Source: an uncultured Collinsella sp. (lineage in GTDB: Bacteria > Actinomycetota > Coriobacteriia > Coriobacteriales > Coriobacteriaceae). From it: a stretch of 6,170 nt of DNA. The notes under the pieces are model-generated. The model had not been told where the DNA came from. It searched no databases and was given only the letters and a program-made list of their open reading frames with translations. Within the stretch, counting starts at the first letter, position 1; each line of letters starts with the position of its first letter. Below are positions 5,932 through 6,170 of the stretch, in pieces. Both the position numbers and the translations under genes were made by a program. Location of the stretch: assembly GCA_900552425.1 (NCBI GenBank), contig URZR01000111.1:1-6170 (forward strand). The letters run 5' to 3'.

Positions 5932-6083
5932 AAAACTATGTCGGTTTACTACGATGAATCGCCCACCTTCGATCACGGCAAATTGAGCGCTTGCAAAACC
6001 GCAGGTAGAACGCTTGCGATATTTAGAAAAATGCAGTCATGGTCGGGAATGTCGAATTCGTCGTAGTAAACCGGCATAGTTTT
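5932..6083. repeat. 28-bp inverted repeat flanking a 96-bp centre (MITE-like or invertible element)
   Basis: Arms 5932-5959 and 6056-6083 are inverted copies matching at 26 of 28 bases; an extra C-G pair (5931/6084) flanks them. The two differences are T5941 against G6074 and T5955 against G6060, which form G-U pairs in a plus-strand RNA. The element is AT-richer than its surroundings (68 G+C of 152, hand-counted). Each arm read inward encodes KTM[P/S]VYYDE in an open frame. The right arm and most of the centre are the C-terminal codons of the minus-strand ORF; the left arm lies past its stop. There is no convincing target-site duplication and no transposase or recombinase nearby. It could be a MITE-like insertion, an inverton or a structured RNA. 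Confidence 0.75.
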
Positions 6084-6170
6084 GTTCGGTCGGCCCTGCA
6101 CGAGCGCCTCCGCAAGGCTCGCGGGACCAAAATGATCTGCTTTCTTCCGCCCGCGGAGATCGGCTGACGG
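5973..6170 (-). CDS. Unrecognised protein, C-terminal 65 residues (enters from right window edge)
   Basis: An open frame on the minus strand enters at the right edge and runs 65 codons to a TGA at 5973-5975. I do not recognise the family. The first part (PSADLRGRKKADHFGPASLA, then EALVQGRPNKT) is basic and GC-rich in codon use like the other genes here. From KTMPVYYDE onward the sequence lies inside the inverted repeat and its AT-richer centre, and the tail (FDIPDHDCIFLNIASVLP, then AVLQALNLP) becomes acidic and then hydrophobic. The change in composition at the repeat arm suggests that the last 35 or so residues were acquired with the element. An internal ATG at 6077 could start a 34-residue peptide, but I see no ribosome site for it. 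The gene is convergent with the response regulator. It could also be a chance frame through a non-coding repeat, hence the modest confidence. Confidence 0.4.
   Translation of the reverse strand, partial: PSADLRGRKKADHFGPASLAEALVQGRPNKTMPVYYDEFDIPDHDCIFLNIASVLPAVLQALNLP

Noticed and set aside
5938..6066. 42-codon plus-strand ORF starting MSVYYDESPTFDHG
   Set aside because: It lies entirely in the inverted-repeat element and has no Shine-Dalgarno site. I treat it as the mirror frame of the minus-strand tail and as part of the inversion hypothesis, not as a gene.

Overview
The window looks like chromosomal DNA from a high-GC actinomycete, most likely of the class Coriobacteriia (Collinsella-like). 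The clues are GC-rich third codon positions, long spurious antisense frames, and a probable leaderless start with a TACAAT -10 box six bases before an ATG. The taxon is an inference; no marker gene is present.

Layout from left to right. At 1-331 (minus) lies the N-terminal third of an ABC transporter ATPase of the LolD/MacB/FtsE type, which runs off the left edge. At 332-571 is a non-coding spacer with a possible promoter, a direct repeat, and a 26-bp perfect inverted repeat built on a GGGGACAGACTT core, plus a degraded copy of the same core; it resembles REP/RAYT-type palindromes. At 572-3899 (minus) is a tight three-gene operon read in the order ATPase, permease, permease: a DrrA/LnrL-like ATPase and two ABC-2 family permeases, with a 9-nt gap and a 14-nt overlap between genes. 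A 199-bp divergent spacer follows (3900-4098). At 4099-5885 (plus) is a two-component system: a multi-pass membrane HisKA_3 sensor kinase and a NarL/LuxR-type response regulator that overlap by 4 nt.

The kinase/regulator pair and the three-gene exporter together match the gene content of LnrJK-LnrLMN-like (YfiJK-YfiLMN) modules, in which the two-component system senses a membrane-active compound and induces the ABC-2 transporter. Here the two halves are divergent instead of collinear. The substrate cannot be read from the sequence.

The right end (5886-6170) is the least ordinary part. It holds a 28-bp inverted repeat (26/28 identical) around a 96-bp centre. The right arm and the centre form the C-terminus of an unrecognised minus-strand ORF that enters from the right edge. 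Both arms encode KTM[P/S]VYYDE when read inward, and inverting the centre would leave the ORF open with a different 35-residue tail. This could be a small intragenic inverton, a MITE-like insertion that re-tailed a gene, or a structured RNA; the sequence alone does not decide. I saw no tRNA, rRNA, CRISPR array or transposase gene.
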